A stretch of DNA of 64,000 bases, taken from Paraescarpia echinospica (taxonomy: Eukaryota; Annelida; Polychaeta; Sabellida; Siboglinidae). Every line of letters starts with the position of its first letter. The stretch's first letter is position 1. Under the pieces are notes generated by a model. That model was given only the letters and a program-made list of their open reading frames with translations, was not told the origin of the DNA and made no database searches. The DNA lies in NCBI GenBank assembly GCA_020002185.1, contig CM034531.1, positions 76,222,291 to 76,286,290 of the forward strand, given 5' to 3'. This document shows positions 1-12,625 of the stretch, piece after piece. The translations under genes were made by a program, and so were the position numbers.

Positions 1-215
1 CCACGTGCAACGCGTCGCTGGGGTGATAGATCCTTTTGCGTGGCAGCCCCAACACTATGGAACTTGCTGCCGCAAAAGCTGACTGCAACAACAATGACAA
101 ACACTGATTTTAAATCAAACCTTAAGACTTACCTGTTTTCCCGAACATTCTGTAAGGCGCCGTGAGCAACGATTGTTGGAACGGCGCAATATAAATGTCA
201 CGATTTGATTTGATG
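1..215 (+). mobile_element. 3' end of a non-LTR retrotransposon (LINE), CR1/L2-like
   Basis: From base 1 one frame is open to a TGA near 166 and reads as the C-terminal tail of CR1/L2-type reverse transcriptase proteins: SFCVAAPTLWNLLPQKL followed by FKSNLKTYLF. The rest of the ORF lies outside the window. After the stop comes a short 3' UTR with GGCGCAATATAAAT and a TTGATTTGATGA-like tail, a common LINE terminus. The same C-terminal domain appears in a different LINE at 17.3-17.8 kb on the other strand, but the two sequences are clearly diverged. The exact clade is not resolved. Confidence 0.75.
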
Positions 216-1421
216 ACTACTGCAAGATCAAATGTCATGTTTGTGTGTATAAATGGAAAATATTGTCAGAATAACTGTGTAGTTGTAGTCGACGTTTCTG
301 GCTTGGTAAGGTGAGGACATATGCACCATTTGTGACGTTTTCAACGTCAACGCCAAACATAATACAGCTTTTAAAATTACAGTTTCTTTGTTATAACAAA
401 ACTGAATACGAAGTAAGAGGATCTTGAAACTGCTAAGGCTGGGATATGTAAATTTCCCAAGCAAATGCAAATTAGTTGGAACATATGAAGTGGCTCGAGG
501 CTCCAACCTTGATTTCCCTTAAACCACAACAACACTTTTACGTCTGATTGACAGACATCATCAGAGGGTTGGTAGTATCTTGCACCACTACAAATGTAGT
601 CAATTTAGCAGCCTAATGAGCTTATTTGTGTAAGGTTTGAGTGTTATTTGTATGAAATATGCCACGCTGTTCACAAACAACATCGTTCGCACCCGAAATA
701 TATAAACTCAAACATTGTAAAGGTTCTGGTCACAATAAGTCTGAACAAAATAACAAGATAATGGACTACTGTGGACTATGACGCGGTACGTAGACGAAAT
801 TTTGTACACATTGTTCAGTAGTGATTACATATTCGCATCAACATGTTTACGATTACCAAACAAACCTTTGTGAACACGTCATATTTGGCAAGGTTAAGAA
901 CTCTGTATAATAATAATAAAAACAACAATAATACTTTAATCAGTCAAGTACTCATACAGCTGTTTAACCACAAATGAACAACATATTCATAGCACACCTC
1001 TATCAATTGACGTCTGTTGTATGTCGGCATAGGGGTTTATGGGTAAGTCTGTCAAACGATATGTATGTCTATATGTATAGCAATATGTTTGTTTGTCTAC
1101 CTGTGTGTCTTTGTGTCTGTCTATATCTCTATTTGTGTGTCTATATGATCGTGTGTCTGTATGGTGTTCTGTTTATCTGTAAGATGTGCTGTAGTACAAA
1201 CGTTATGACGTAAAAGGTCACCGCGCGCCTGCTTGACTTACGTATTATTTACCTTTAATGCACAAATAATAAATCTGGTATTTTGAATAAAAAATAGGTC
1301 CAACCCCTTGGGTCATAGAATAATCCTTAAACGTTTGCCGCCCGAGATTCAAAACGTTTAAGAGGAAATCGTTATCGTGCCCGCGTACACTTCCTCGAAT
1401 ACAGTAAGATTATCACAATGA
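216..1421. other. Intergenic stretch, no gene seen
   Basis: A+T-rich sequence with short ATA and TGT-rich runs (TGTCTRT-like simple repeats about 1060-1170). The small open frames here lack homology, splice context or codon bias. It lies downstream of the 3' end of the GPCR gene and may include its 3' UTR; no convincing minus-strand AATAAA site was picked out. Confidence 0.5.
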
Positions 1422-2138
1422 CTACAACGTAGATACTCGTTCCATGACATGCCTGTTGAGACTTTTCACTTCCCTTAACAGCACCCTCCGCTCATCGCCG
1501 ACTGTGAAACTGAAACGAGTCCTCTTATGTACACACAAACTGTCAGTAGTCCTCTTGTGCACGTTAAACGTCGCACCCCTCCGCTGCCACAGCACCCTGT
1601 CCACGTGACCACAATACGTATCACATGACGCGACGAGGCTGGATAGTTCCGCGGGAAGGCCTCGTTGTGGGATACTCGTCGAAAGAGCAGAACCGATGCC
1701 CGAGATAATGCTGCCTTTATGGGGAACAACGGAGCCGTTGACATGACCGTTGGACCCGCTAGTAGCACGGAAAGTCGTTAGTTCCATTTTTGAGTCTACG
1801 ACTTCCCAGGTACGGCGCTTGCTCGACCAGCCAGACCGGAAGATGCGGCGTATCGCTGATGCACTGTATGCTGCGTAGACGACCGGGTTGATGGCACTGT
1901 GTAACAGAACGAGCAATTCCGCCAGCACCAGCGGCCACTTCAGGCGGAACCGATATTCGCTATAGATACGCACCATGGAGATGACAAAGTACGGAGTCCA
2001 GCACGCGGCGAACGCGAAAATGACGAAGACGGTCATCTTGAAGACCTTCTTTCTCGTCGACGCCATTAAGTGTTTCTGACTAGGCTTGTCGACCTCCCAC
2101 ACTCTCAGGCCTGGCTGGCCGTCCAGGATACGGGTCAG
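1422..2138 (-). CDS. Class A neuropeptide-type GPCR, exon 3 of 3 (TM6, TM7, C-terminal tail)
   Basis: Terminal exon of the receptor that starts at 7999. A TTGTAG acceptor precedes the first codon, and the frame opens LTRILDGQ and runs to a stop at 1422. TM6 carries CWTPYFV and TM7 carries NPVVYAAYS, the NPxxY signature of rhodopsin-family receptors. About 150 residues follow TM7 as a basic, Ser/Thr-rich cytoplasmic tail. CWTPYF and the AxNPxxY context resemble the CCAP / neuropeptide S / vasopressin-type receptors; this subfamily call is tentative. The exon joins exon 2 in phase 0 if the exon 2 donor is GTACGT at 2370. Confidence 0.8.
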   Translation of the reverse strand: MTRILDGQPGLRVWEVDKPSQKHLMASTRKKVFKMTVFVIFAFAACWTPYFVISMVRIYSEYRFRLKWPLVLAELLVLLHSAINPVVYAAYSASAIRRIFRSGWSSKRRTWEVVDSKMELTTFRATSGSNGHVNGSVVPHKGSIISGIGSALSTSIPQRGLPAELSSLVASCDTYCGHVDRVLWQRRGATFNVHKRTTDSLCVHKRTRFSFTVGDERRVLLREVKSLNRHVMERVSTL

Positions 2139-2370
2139 CTACAACAGCAGGCATAATAATAATAATACTGCTTTATATAGCGCCGTCCAAAAAATGGTTC
2201 TGGGGAGTTGTGCAATGGTTATTACAAATAAATTAATATCATACAAAATCATACGTATTTAATATACTAATGTGCTAAAATGTGCAATCACTACTATTAA
2301 ATAAAACAAATCAAACCCTTAAATGTTGTAATACTGTTGCCTCTGCCCACACCTACCACCTAACACGTAC
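2139..2370 (-). other. Intron 2 of the GPCR gene
   Basis: A 232-bp intron containing an AT-rich stretch and an ATAATAATAATA run. The GTACGT donor was chosen because it keeps phase 0 with the TAG acceptor at 2139-2141. GTTAGG six bases further on also keeps phase 0 and would add two residues, so the exact donor is uncertain. Confidence 0.6.
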
Positions 2371-2700
2371 AACGGGGTTGCTGCCCGAGCGCATCCGTCT
2401 GACGTGACACGGCTTCCACACGACCTGTGCGACGGCGAAGTAGCAGAAGATCATGACTCCGAGAGGAACGACGAGGATGTAGGCGGTGATGAAAGAGAAG
2501 TAGACCTTCCGCTGCCACGGGGCCGTGTAGCCCCTGCTCAGGCACAGGCGCACCGTGTGACCGTCGGAGGTAACATGCTGCGTCTCCGTGAAGACGAACA
2601 GCTGTGGGGAGGCGAGTATGAAAGCACACATCCACGCGAACGTAACCTTGTGCCAGATCTTCGGCTTCTCGTGCAAGGCCCGGAACGACTTTACGATCAC
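2371..2700 (-). CDS. Class A neuropeptide-type GPCR, exon 2 of 3 (TM4, ECL2, TM5)
   Basis: The acceptor TTTCACAG ends at 2701 and the exon begins VIVKSFRALHEKPK, continuing the DHYQ of exon 1 without a gap. TM4 holds FAWMCAFILASPQ with the conserved Trp and Pro. ECL2 includes a Cys (VRLCLSRG) able to pair with Cys110 at the top of TM3. TM5 is VYFSFITAYILVVPLGVMIF. A basic third intracellular loop begins before the donor. The open frame that continues upstream into the (TG)n run at 2724-2775 is intron, not coding. Confidence 0.8.
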
Positions 2701-5374
2701 CTGTGAAACAGCAACGTAATTAATGTGTGTGTGTGTGTGTGTGCGTGTGCGTGTGCGTGTGCGTGTGCCTGTGTGTGTCACGTGACTAGGTCCGTCAAAC
2801 ATACAAAAATTAACGTAAACATGTTGAACGTTCCGTATGATATTTTGTTGCAAGTCTGGCCCCCAAATGAGTTTCTGTACGACAAAAGCATTGGGCAAAG
2901 TTGCTTATGAAATATATATAGGTAAAGGTGGCCTGGCAGGTGTCAGTTTTCAGTATAAGTTTCCTGTTTTATTTATTATTTATCGATTTTGCTTTTCATT
3001 GCAAATTACGTTTTGTTTGAGTCGAATGGTTTTCGCAGCGCTTGCCTGATTAGATTAGGCATGTTGAAACATGTTTCTATTTTTCAATATGAAATCATCT
3101 CAGAACATCGATATCCAAAATTATGTTCGTTTTGGGTAGGGCTCGGGGTGGGGTCAGAGGCTGCTTCGTCTGGCGGTTAACTATATATATATTGTTAATA
3201 TATTGCTACCAGTATATTTATATTTACTAACTTTCGTCTAAGGGGAATAGATGGAGGTTGAGGCCAGATGAAAGTGATTTCGTCTGATATCAGTCATCGG
3301 CGTTCCGAGATGATCCCTAACATATCTAGGCGCTGGACTGGAGATGTAATATGTAAAACATTGTCTATAAAGGACAACCGCAATGTTTTAAATCCTTTGG
3401 TATTAGTTATGTATCTTTGAAATACGACGTAGGATCTTACACATTCTGTAATTATTATTTAGGCACACGGATGAAACGCGTCATAACTGGATACATTATT
3501 AACATGTGTTTTCAATACAAAATAATTTCACATCAGCGGGCACCAGAACACATAATTACTGAGTACATTTCGACTACATAAATCATAAAGCTTATTGAAT
3601 GCACATGGAAGCCGCGCAGTCGTCAACTGGTTTGGGAGTAAATGTTTCTATAAGTCGCGGCTAATTCGTTGTCCCAGTGTCCATTAGGTACATGTACAGC
3701 TGCAACATGTGGCACGGTTCCCTCGAGATGGCCGGTCGCTGCGAGTGCACATTAGGCTTGCAATATTGGAATAACGTGAATTGTACGTAATGTTCCAGTT
3801 TTTGTTTCAAAGTGTCTCCTGATAATACAGCGTTTTTACTAACCGACTACTTGTCATTGTTAGCAAAAGGGATTAACCGCCGAGTACTGAAGTGCCTATC
3901 ACGCGGTTTCTGCTAGTATTAATAATATTCTTCTTAAAAACAACGATTTGTTAAATATAATTCATTCTCGGCAATACAATCCACCACTGTAAACACACAG
4001 TCGATGTATTTGTTACTATATGTGATAATTCACAGCGATCTCGTTGCTGGTTCTTTTAATCCGGTCGCGCCATTGTGTGACGTCAGCAGAGGCATGTACC
4101 CAAGGATGCGCGGTTTCGCGTAGGTTTGACCAAAGAGATTACATTTTCGACAAGACGCTTCAATGAGGCAGAATATGAAAGTATCCGATGGGACTGCTTG
4201 TCCGCCATTTTGGCATATGTAGAAACGTTAATCGTTGAGATCACTCATCCTCGCAAGCCAGGGCTGTTTGCCATGCAAAACTAGCCCTGACAGATCTCCT
4301 ACGCAAAGTGCGGATGTTAGCCGAGTCAAATTAGTAATTGACTTCGCCAGTCGCGACTGCCTCACCCGTGAGAACAGCGCAAATACCCGCCCCAATTTGA
4401 AGACGGATAAACGACTTCTGGGAATCCCAATATATAATGACCCGTTCGCCCATTAGCACGAGCAGCTGAGCGGTATTGTGTATTCGAATAATTGCTTCTA
4501 CTTCCTAAATATTGCAAGTAACACGAGCCACGGTTGGTTGAAATTAGTTTTATTATGACCACCTGACCTGCCGCCAACCACTGATCTAGTGAGCGATTTC
4601 ATTCGCTGAACTTAAATTCAGAGTTTCGTAAAGCGATCAGCCAGAGGGTACTGTTGGCTGACACTGACGTAATCATCAGCAGCGACCCCTGGCGCGCGGG
4701 GATGAGATCACGAGGAAACTTAACAACATTATTTATTCGTGTATATTTGTTGGTATAAACAACAGGGGTTAAGACACCAATTTAAGAGCTATATTTTTGA
4801 AAGACAAATCATCCATTTTGATAAGCAATAGGCACAACATGGATGGGTCAAGTGTACGTAACTACACCTATTGTAGCCCGCTGACGTCGTCTATCACACA
4901 AAAGTAAAACTCCCGATTTTGGTAGTAATTGCAAATTGGTATAGAATATAACAATTTACATTAAAACACTAATTGGCCATAGTTTTCTTACCTATGTAAT
5001 GACCTTCGGGTACCAATATTGACTTTCGGTCGCAATACGTCTGCCAATAGGCCAATACATAGGCCAATACTTAGGCCAACAGAAAAGGAACAGTTAATCG
5101 CATAACAAATGTGTCAGTTTTAGAGGATTTAGTTCTGTATGCGATTATACCGAACAAAAATACGAACCTACTAGAAAGAGAAAGAAAGCATATCTGTAGC
5201 GGTGATTATGAATATACAATACAATAATATGGGTGGCTATATAATATTTCATTACATCAGTTAGCTAACATGTTAGAATCGTTAAGCCATTTATCTTCGT
5301 TGCATTTGTTACACCTATATTGTTTATGTTGTTTACAATTGTAATAAATATTTATATTGGTAGGTTTTATGTTA

Positions 5375-5425
5375 GACCGACCGACTGACCGACCGACCGA
5401 CCGACCGACCGACCGACCGACCGAC
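5375..5425 (+). repeat. (GACC)n microsatellite
   Basis: About twelve GACC/CGAC units with one interruption (GACT). It adjoins the 5' side of the LINE fragment in GPCR intron 1. It creates spurious repetitive ORFs on both strands. Confidence 0.9.
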
Positions 5426-5439
5426 TCAGAACCATGATT

Positions 5440-7145
5440 GGGAAAAAACAACGATAAATCAGGCATTTCGTCATACTTTAAATATAATAACGGTATAATT
5501 AAGGACCCTCATCAAATTTCAAATATATTCTGTAATGTTTTACTAATGTTGGTTCAAACCACGCAAATGCAATCCCTCAACCTAAAGAGCAATTTACTAA
5601 ATACCTTCAGAATCGTCTTATACAAAATCCAAGAAGTCTCTTCATAAGTCCGACCGATGTAAATGAAATCAGGCAAATTATAATGTCTCTCCAGCCTAAG
5701 ACCAGTTCTGGATATGACAATTTTAGTCCCCGCCACAAGAAATTATTCTGTGAGCAAATAGCCTTACCAATAACTGTTTTAATAAATAAATAAATAAGTG
5801 ATGGAGTAGTGCCTGACAAAATAAAAACAGCAAAAATTATACCTGTCTATAAGTCTAAAGCTACTGATGACTTTTCTAATTATATACCAATATCTTTGTT
5901 ACCTTCAATTTTTAAAATACTGGCAAAAAAGCTGTACATAGAAGGACTTATGATTTTATACAGAAAACAATGTATTGAACCAATATGGTTTTCGTGAGAA
6001 ACATTCAACAACCAATGCTATAACCGCTTTTACTAGTGACGTTATTAATGCACTATAAAAGGGACTCGGTCCTTGCTATTTTTCTGGATCTAAATAAAGC
6101 ATTCGATACTATCAAACACCAAATCCTATTACACAAACTTGACTATTATGGTATAAGGGGTACCCCACTCAAATGGTTTAAGAGTTACCTTTCAAACAGG
6201 AAACAATATGTTAAGTACAGTTCTAGTGACTCACTTCAGCAGGATGTCACACTCGGTGTCCCACAGGGGTCTTTCCTCGATCCGCTTTTGTCTATTTTAT
6301 ATATTATTGACCTTCCATTCTGTGTAAATATGTACAAAACAATATTTTTTGCTGATGACACTACTATATACAAAACTGGAAAACAAATTAACGAAATATA
6401 TAAAGATATGAATAACGAACGTGAAATATTAGCTGACTGGTTTCGTGCCAATAAACTATCTTTAAACATTTCTAAGACAAAATACTTGTTATTTTCTAGA
6501 TCTCAGAACGAAGAATTATTATTAGCGATAGCTAAAAACATAATTTAGCGAACAAAATGTATAACATTTCTAGGCCTTCATATAGACGACAGACTTGATT
6601 GGCAAGAATATATAAATGCATGCAAAAACAAGCTAACGAGTGCTTTACACATAATTAATAAAGTTAACCGCTACCTTCTAGTAGCTGCACTTTATTACAC
6701 TTTAGTTTACCCCTACTTGACACACGGAATCTTTGTGGGGATCCACATACAAAACTCATATCGAAAAATTATTCATTATGCAAAAAGCAGTTCGTTCCAT
6801 TCTTAAAACAAACTATTGGTAACATTCACATCCCCTCTTTACATGTTTAAATTTAATAAAATTACATGATATTTATGAAATTGAAGTTGGAAAATTTATG
6901 TATAATTATGTCCACGGGATTCTGCAACATTGATTATTGGATATTTTTTATATTTACCTACATTCACTTTTACAAAACAAGACAAACCCGTCCTATTATC
7001 AGTTCTACTCATAGGTCTTCGAACAGTTTGCTATGTAAAGGTCCGATGATCTAGAATACAATTCCTATACAAAATAAACCCAATTTAAATAGTTTTATAT
7101 TATTATTTAAGGCAAATGTTGTAAAGGGGTATAGTGTTTAGTTTA
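5440..7145 (+). mobile_element. Decayed non-LTR retrotransposon (reverse transcriptase) in GPCR intron 1
   Basis: The broken reading frames can be followed in order. The block IIPVYKSKATDDFSNY lies near 5840, VLAIFLDLNKAFDTIKHQ near 6070-6120 and GVPQGSFLDPLL near 6255-6290. The catalytic FFADDTT lies near 6345-6365. The C-terminal tail (WNTIPIQNKPN then FKANVVKGYSV) ends about 7141. Stops and frameshifts lie between blocks, so it is dead. A related copy lies at about 35965-37515. Clade is uncertain within the Jockey/CR1-like range. It is oriented opposite to the host gene. Confidence 0.85.
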
Positions 7146-7588
7146 ATTTCATTCCACCCCGAAACGTCTGACATATATGTTTGATATAATGTTATTCTAC
7201 TTAGGGATTATACCATTGCTGAAGCTTGGCATAATTTTTTTCTCAAGACTACTTATGTGAACATTTATCATATAAAAATACTGCTATTACATTTACATAT
7301 ATGTTCTATTAATTATAGCAACGTAACCAACACATTACACGTGAAATCATTGTTGGTAATAGTTATTTTGGGAACGACGCCGATCCGTTTACTTAATCAT
7401 TATCATCTTACATTGGAATAATTAAAACAAACTGGTTACAGCCTTAATTGGCTCCGCTGTCAACCTGGAATTGTATATCATTCTGTCGACTGTTTACGGA
7501 TTGTTTATATTTGTATGTATGACTATACAATTCCAAATAAAGCCTACCTACCTACCCCCCGATATCCTAGTGGAGCAGTAGTTGTTAC

Positions 7589-7999
7589 CTGGTAGTGGTC
7601 AATACTCATGCCGGTCAGTATGAATGTGGCTCCGGCCAGACTGACCATTTGCGCGTAGACCACCAGCTTGCAGGCGAGTGAGCCGAACACCCACTCGCCA
7701 ACCGCCAGGAAGATCACTTCCGTTGTCATGGTAACTACACAGATGATGAGGTCACTGACCGCCAGGTTAATAAGGAAGATGTTGACGCGTTTCCTACGCA
7801 TGCGCGGCTCACGCGCAATGAACCAGAGGAGGGCTGAGTTTCCGGCGAGCGTCAGCACCATGATTATGACTAACGCGGCAATACGTGACGTCACTGCCAC
7901 CGACCATACCACACCGCCATGTTGAATCGGGTATTCGCTACCGCCAGTCGTGTTCGTGACGCCACTATAGTTTGGTGTGATCATAACTGCTTCATGCAA
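7589..7999 (-). CDS. Class A neuropeptide-type GPCR, exon 1 of 3 (N-terminus, TM1-TM3)
   Basis: A 137-codon first coding exon starting at the ATG at 7999 and ending at CAG|GTAACA. The extracellular N-terminus has NYS and NTT glycosylation sequons. TM1 has GN at residues 53-54, TM2 has LAVSD (Asp83), Cys110 heads TM3, and the TM3 end reads SIDHYQ at residues 132-137. The usual DRY arginine is therefore histidine (codon CAC, one transition from CGC). With exons 2 and 3 the protein is about 485 residues, plausible for a peptide receptor at the plasma membrane. Closest family resemblance by eye is CCAP / NPS / vasopressin-like receptors; the ligand cannot be stated. Confidence 0.85.
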
Positions 8000-8954
8000 A
8001 CATAGGACGTGTCGCTGTTGTGAAGATCCATTGACGTGTGGCGATCATAGTGGTCGCGAGACGAAACACTCAGCAACAGTGCTCAGATCAGCAACTAATA
8101 TCACTTCGTATTGTGTTCAGTGCGTGAGAAATCATAAATTGAATTCACAATGTTAATCGAACCATGTGCACGACATAACACCCACTGGGCGGCATTGTGT
8201 GTTCGCCGGTGCGGCCACAAAATCGAGCTTGACAGCCAGATGAGGTCTGTGTTGATCACCCAACGCGACCACCGATAACATCTGTGCAACGCGAGTCGAG
8301 GAAGGCTTCTGGCGGGCCGAATAACCAGTGTTACATGTCCGCCGAGTCACAGCCGCGAGTACAGTTTATGCCGCGTTTTGACGTATTAATTTCCCCCGTG
8401 GCACGGTTAATAGGGCTTTGTCCACAGTGTACTCCGCCAGTTTATCCAAGTAATACGTTTGCGAATATGAATGCTCATCTGAAACAGAGATTCGGTGAAA
8501 CAGCATTGTGTTTGGATAATGTGTTCTGGTCGTCTTTATTGTCCAGCGCACGTTACATACATTAGCATAATGCCTGTCCTCCTGACGGCTCTACATATGC
8601 CCACACAAAAAGACGGTTTCACGAAGTATTCCTACGTGATGGAGTCAGTTATGACGTAAATATGAGCAACTTACGGTAAACAATCCAAACAAAACAGCGC
8701 AACATCGTAGTTGAATCCACTGTAAGTTTGGCGCCAGAGGTGAGAAAGCTATAGGAGGGAAAGTGGGAAAGTATGACATACCCACACACTCGCACGGACG
8801 CACGCACGCACACACACACGCACACACGCACTACAGAGCGTTATAATACTTAGATTATAGACCAGGAGCGTAAAACGAACAAAGACGTTAGATATTGATC
8901 AACCTAGAAGCAAATATGGCATTTCCTAGTATTAATATAAATAACCATTGTTTA
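8000..8954. other. Upstream of the GPCR gene; no further gene seen
   Basis: Probable 5' flank of the GPCR. It contains a short CACG/CACACA run at about 8788-8830 that opens shadow frames. I find no TATA box or other promoter element that can be placed with confidence. Confidence 0.4.
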
Positions 8955-11213
8955 AAAAGATTGAACAAGATTGCCATCCAGATAATTAACTCTAGATGGC
9001 AGGTGGACAAGGAAGCCTTTTGGCTTATCGAGAGACCAACCCTTTTTATTTACGTGCATGTGGCCCTTCTGAGGTATGTGTCGATTTTATTTTTAAACAT
9101 ATTCACGCTACTAGCAACCACACAATCAGCAGATAATCGTTTCCATTCATATCCAGTCCTTTGTGAAAGTGAGAACATTCTTATATATAATCTACACTGC
9201 GCCTCTACTAATGTATCTTCATGTCCTCTAGTACGTAAAAATTAAGCACGACGTCGCTTTTAGAAACCCATGCATGTGGGGATGAGTTTACCAAATTATA
9301 TTTAACAAGAAAATCCACCATGTGATCTCTAGAAGATAGTGCTGCTATCCACCATGGTCTTTCTAATAATTTGGAAATCACCGACGTTAAACGCGTTGTA
9401 GTTCTTTGACTTGTTCGCTTTTAGAAACCAATGTTGAGATGGGTTTAACAAGTTATGTTTAACAAGACAATCCACCATGTGATCTTTAGTTAGTCTTTCT
9501 AATAATTTGCAAATCACTGTCGTCAAACTCACTGGTCTGTAGTTATCTTACTTGTTTCTGGAACCTTTTTTTAAATAACGGTATAATGTATGCTTAATTC
9601 CATTCTAAAGAAACCATTCCCTCTTCTAATGACAACTTGAAAACTGTTGCAAGCGGCATGCTAATTTATTCTACAATTCCCAATAGTAGTTTGGATGGAA
9701 TCCCATCCACTCCAGGTGATTTATTATTCTTCATAGCCCTTGTTTTCTTCTTTTTCGTTTTCTACCATTTCCGGGGTTACAATTAACTTTCCTAAATAGC
9801 CTGATTCCGCCCCTTGACTTAGCTAGCACTGGTACTGGCAGTGAACTGATATCTTCCTTGGTAAACACCGACCTAAAATATTCATTCAGGTCTTCTGCCA
9901 TTAAGAATCCCTCTGATATTATATTTCCAGCACTATCTTCTAGAGGACCGACCTTACCCTAAACTTGTTGTTTACTCCGAACTTATGCATAAAAACTCTT
10001 GCTGCCACGTTTTATATTACAAAAATATTTATTTGTTCATAGCTTCTCTTTGAATTGCTAATTTCAGTTGTAGCTTGGTTAAGTGCTTCTTTATAAATGT
10101 TGCATTCTTTTCATTTCCAGTACGTCTATGTAATTTCCATATCATTTGTTTGTATTTAATTTTTCTAATGGCTTCTTTCGATAAGTGTTTCTTTTAGGAC
10201 CGTTTCCCTTGTTTTTTCAAGGGAACAAATTCATTGACGATGCACTCAATTTCACTTGTATGATATTCTAGCATTATGTTGCTGTCTTAGTCTTCAGTGT
10301 GTTATTCCAGTCTATTTTTGTTAAATATTTCCTCACGTCCTTATACCTTCCTTTGTGGAAATTTCTCCTATATTGCTTTTTACTATTCCTTTCTGATTTT
10401 ACTTTGATGGTAAAATGTATCTGGTTGTGATCATTGCTACCCAGTGGATCACATATCTTGACATTGTCAATTAATTAATTCTGTGACAACAAAACCATGT
10501 CTAACACATTCTCACCCCTGGTTGGTTCTAGCACATGTTGAGTAAGGAAATCTTGTACTAAAACAAAAATCATGTGGTCCTCACTTACTGTACTCTGTAG
10601 AGATTTCCATTGAATATGACCAAGGCTAAAATCTCCCACAATAATACAGACCCGTTTGCTCACTTCCCATATAGCATTTTTACTCTTCTATTTTTATTTT
10701 GGACTTCGATAAATTAACCAACCGTTAACGTTAAGTTTCCTGTAACTATGTTACACAAAGTAGCTTCTTCGCAATCAGCTTATCTTTCTAATTTTATTTC
10801 ATAAGGCTGAATAAGCCTTTTATATATAACATAATTCCACCACCCCTTCTTCCTAATCTATCTTTCCTAAACATTACATAGCCTGTCAGTCCCAATTCGG
10901 CATTTGATATATCAGTGGTGGCCAATGATTCGGTTATACCTATTATGTGAGGGTCAATATCTTCTACCATACTTTTTAGTTCACTTCTTTTGTTTACTAT
11001 ACTATTTGCAATTAAACAAACGCATTTACATCCAGCTTATGAACAGTTTTCCAGGCTGTTCTTTGCTGACTTAAGTGTGCTGCCTTTATCTATGCCACAA
11101 TTTTCAGGCTTCTCTGTGAATCTCCCCTTCGCATTTTGTATGAATAAATGCAACATGTCCCACTGTCGACAGATCGCAGCAAGTTCTTTGACAAAAGTGC
11201 TGCCCCCTTTCCT
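8955..11213 (-). mobile_element. CR1-type LINE copy 2, internally deleted and rearranged
   Basis: Aligns by eye along its length with the fuller CR1 at 28.0-32.05 kb. Bases 8965-9240 match the 3' end (about 27985-28257). After about 9250 the match resumes near 29225, so roughly 970 bp of the C-terminal reverse transcriptase is missing. A segment of about 160 bp starting with CGCTTTTAGAAACC is present twice (about 9256 and 9416). The 5' end is lost after the match to about 31027. Frames are heavily broken. The 3' terminus carries the tail AATCTTGTTC / AATCTT, as in the other copies. Confidence 0.85.
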
Positions 11214-11549
11214 CTTAGATTTAAGCAAAACGTACACGTTTGAATGCATTCTGGCAAATTGTAGATATATATTCTATTGTCTCTAATATCGGGAATGTGT
11301 CGAATCAATGTTTTATAAAAAAAACATAGTGAGCTAAAAAAAAATTCGCAGTCAAGCCTTGACTTTTCACAAGCCATCGGAAGCTAAAGAGCATATGCTG
11401 ACCAGTATCATAACGCATAACTTGTTTTAGTGAACGCACACCATAAATTGATTACCCTGATATATGTATACATGTCAGCGTAAGAATAAATAATGCTAAA
11501 AGCTATGTGCAGGGACGCTGTTTTGGCTCTAGAAATTAAAATGAGGGGC
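11214..11549. other. Short unassigned interval
   Basis: Lies between the truncated 5' edge of the CR1 copy and the first 14-bp CACCAGTGAC-type motif. No homology or structure recognised. Confidence 0.4.
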
Positions 11550-11603
11550 ATAACACCAGTGCCTGATGGAGTAACACCAGTGACAAATATTAACACCAGT
11601 GAC
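11550..11603 (+). repeat. Left cluster of the 14-bp TAACACCAGTGAC motif
   Basis: Three copies in the same orientation at 11550-11562 (last bases differ), 11571-11584 (GTAACACCAGTGAC) and 11590-11603 (TTAACACCAGTGAC). The same motif returns beyond the other end of the neighbouring gene remnant, including one perfect inverted copy at 16012-16025. Clusters at both ends of a mobile gene look like subterminal transposase-binding repeats; that reading is inference. Confidence 0.7.
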
Positions 11604-12304
11604 AGTGCGATCAATCACCATACTTTATTGCAAGGAATACACATCTTTAAATCAAACAGTTGATTAAAACGGCTAACATATCAGGATATATAATAATCGA
11701 AAGTCATTGATCTTATTTGATCTGCGATTAACACACTAGGGCTCGACAATAAAACGAAGAACATCCTCCTCGGAATAGGTACTTATGTCAGCTCTCAAAC
11801 TAGGCCAGAAAACCTGTTCTTGCCAAGGCTTGCCATACAGTTTATTTCGATGTCGTTATCACCAACGCTCACAATAATACTGGGGTATGGATTATTGTCG
11901 TACAGAACCACACAAAACTTTCCCACGTGGGCCTGATTGATTACACCAGGCCTTTGGAACCCGAAATCGCCCACTGAAAATGACATGTTCTTGGCTGCTT
12001 GGACATTTGCTCCTTGATGTTTACATAACATCGAATTTGGTCTCGCGGTGAGATCGGGATGGACCAGGGGATGGACAGTTAGACCGGGATGAACCAGGAG
12101 TTGCAAGTGCTATATAGGTGTAGTTTCAGGCCGCAAATCATTGGAATTGAGTAAAACTTACCATGCTCTCCTATCTTTTAACATGGCTCGATTTTCATGA
12201 TTTCATGCCACCAACTGAAGAGCTACAAACAACCGTTGCGCTTTTGTCGGAGATGATGACGTCATGACCGTGTGAAAATTCGCTTAGTCGGTGTGAGGTG
12301 TGTT

Positions 12305-12530
12305 AGCGGTAGATCGCCGTGGCTGTGATGGTGGTGGCCACCCACCATCACACTCAACTCCAGACGTGGGGAGATAATGGGGTGGGGTGGCGGTGGCCAC
12401 CCACCATCACACTCAACTCCAGACGTGGGGAGATAACGGGGTGGGGTGGCGCCGCCTACCGGCGGTGGTGGTTGCGTGGGCGAGAGAAGGTATAATATGG
12501 AGTGGCGCCGCCTATCGGCGGTGGTCGGGT
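12305..12530. repeat. GC-rich 59-bp tandem repeat and inverted GGTGGCGCCGCC elements
   Basis: The unit starting GGCCACCCACCATC and running through CCAGACGTGGGGAGATAA occurs twice in tandem (12336 and 12395, period 59), followed by two copies of GTGGCGCCGCCTAYCGGCGG at about 12446 and 12503. The latter are self-complementary. Composition is much more GC-rich than the surroundings. Confidence 0.75.
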
Positions 12531-12625
12531 AAGAGTCGGCGGTTAGCGAAGAGGCCGAACCGTTGGTTTGATGGATGGATGCGGTCTTATAAGAAGGTGC
12601 GATTAATAAAAAGCTCACAAATTCG

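Larger units (their letters stand above)
2701..7588 (-). other. Intron 1 of the GPCR gene (4.9 kb), with a LINE insertion
   Basis: Bounded by GTAACA at 7588 and TTTCACAG at 2701-2708. It holds a (TG)n run at 2724-2775, unremarkable sequence from about 2800 to 5370, a (GACC)n microsatellite at 5375-5425 and a decayed LINE at about 5440-7145 in the opposite orientation to the gene. Near 5041-5085 a GGCCAATA motif recurs a few times. I see no other coding sequence, and no small-RNA signal, in 2800-5370 or 7146-7588. Confidence 0.65.

Noticed and set aside
2404..2706. Plus-strand ORF of 100 codons
   Set aside because: Shadow of GPCR exon 2.
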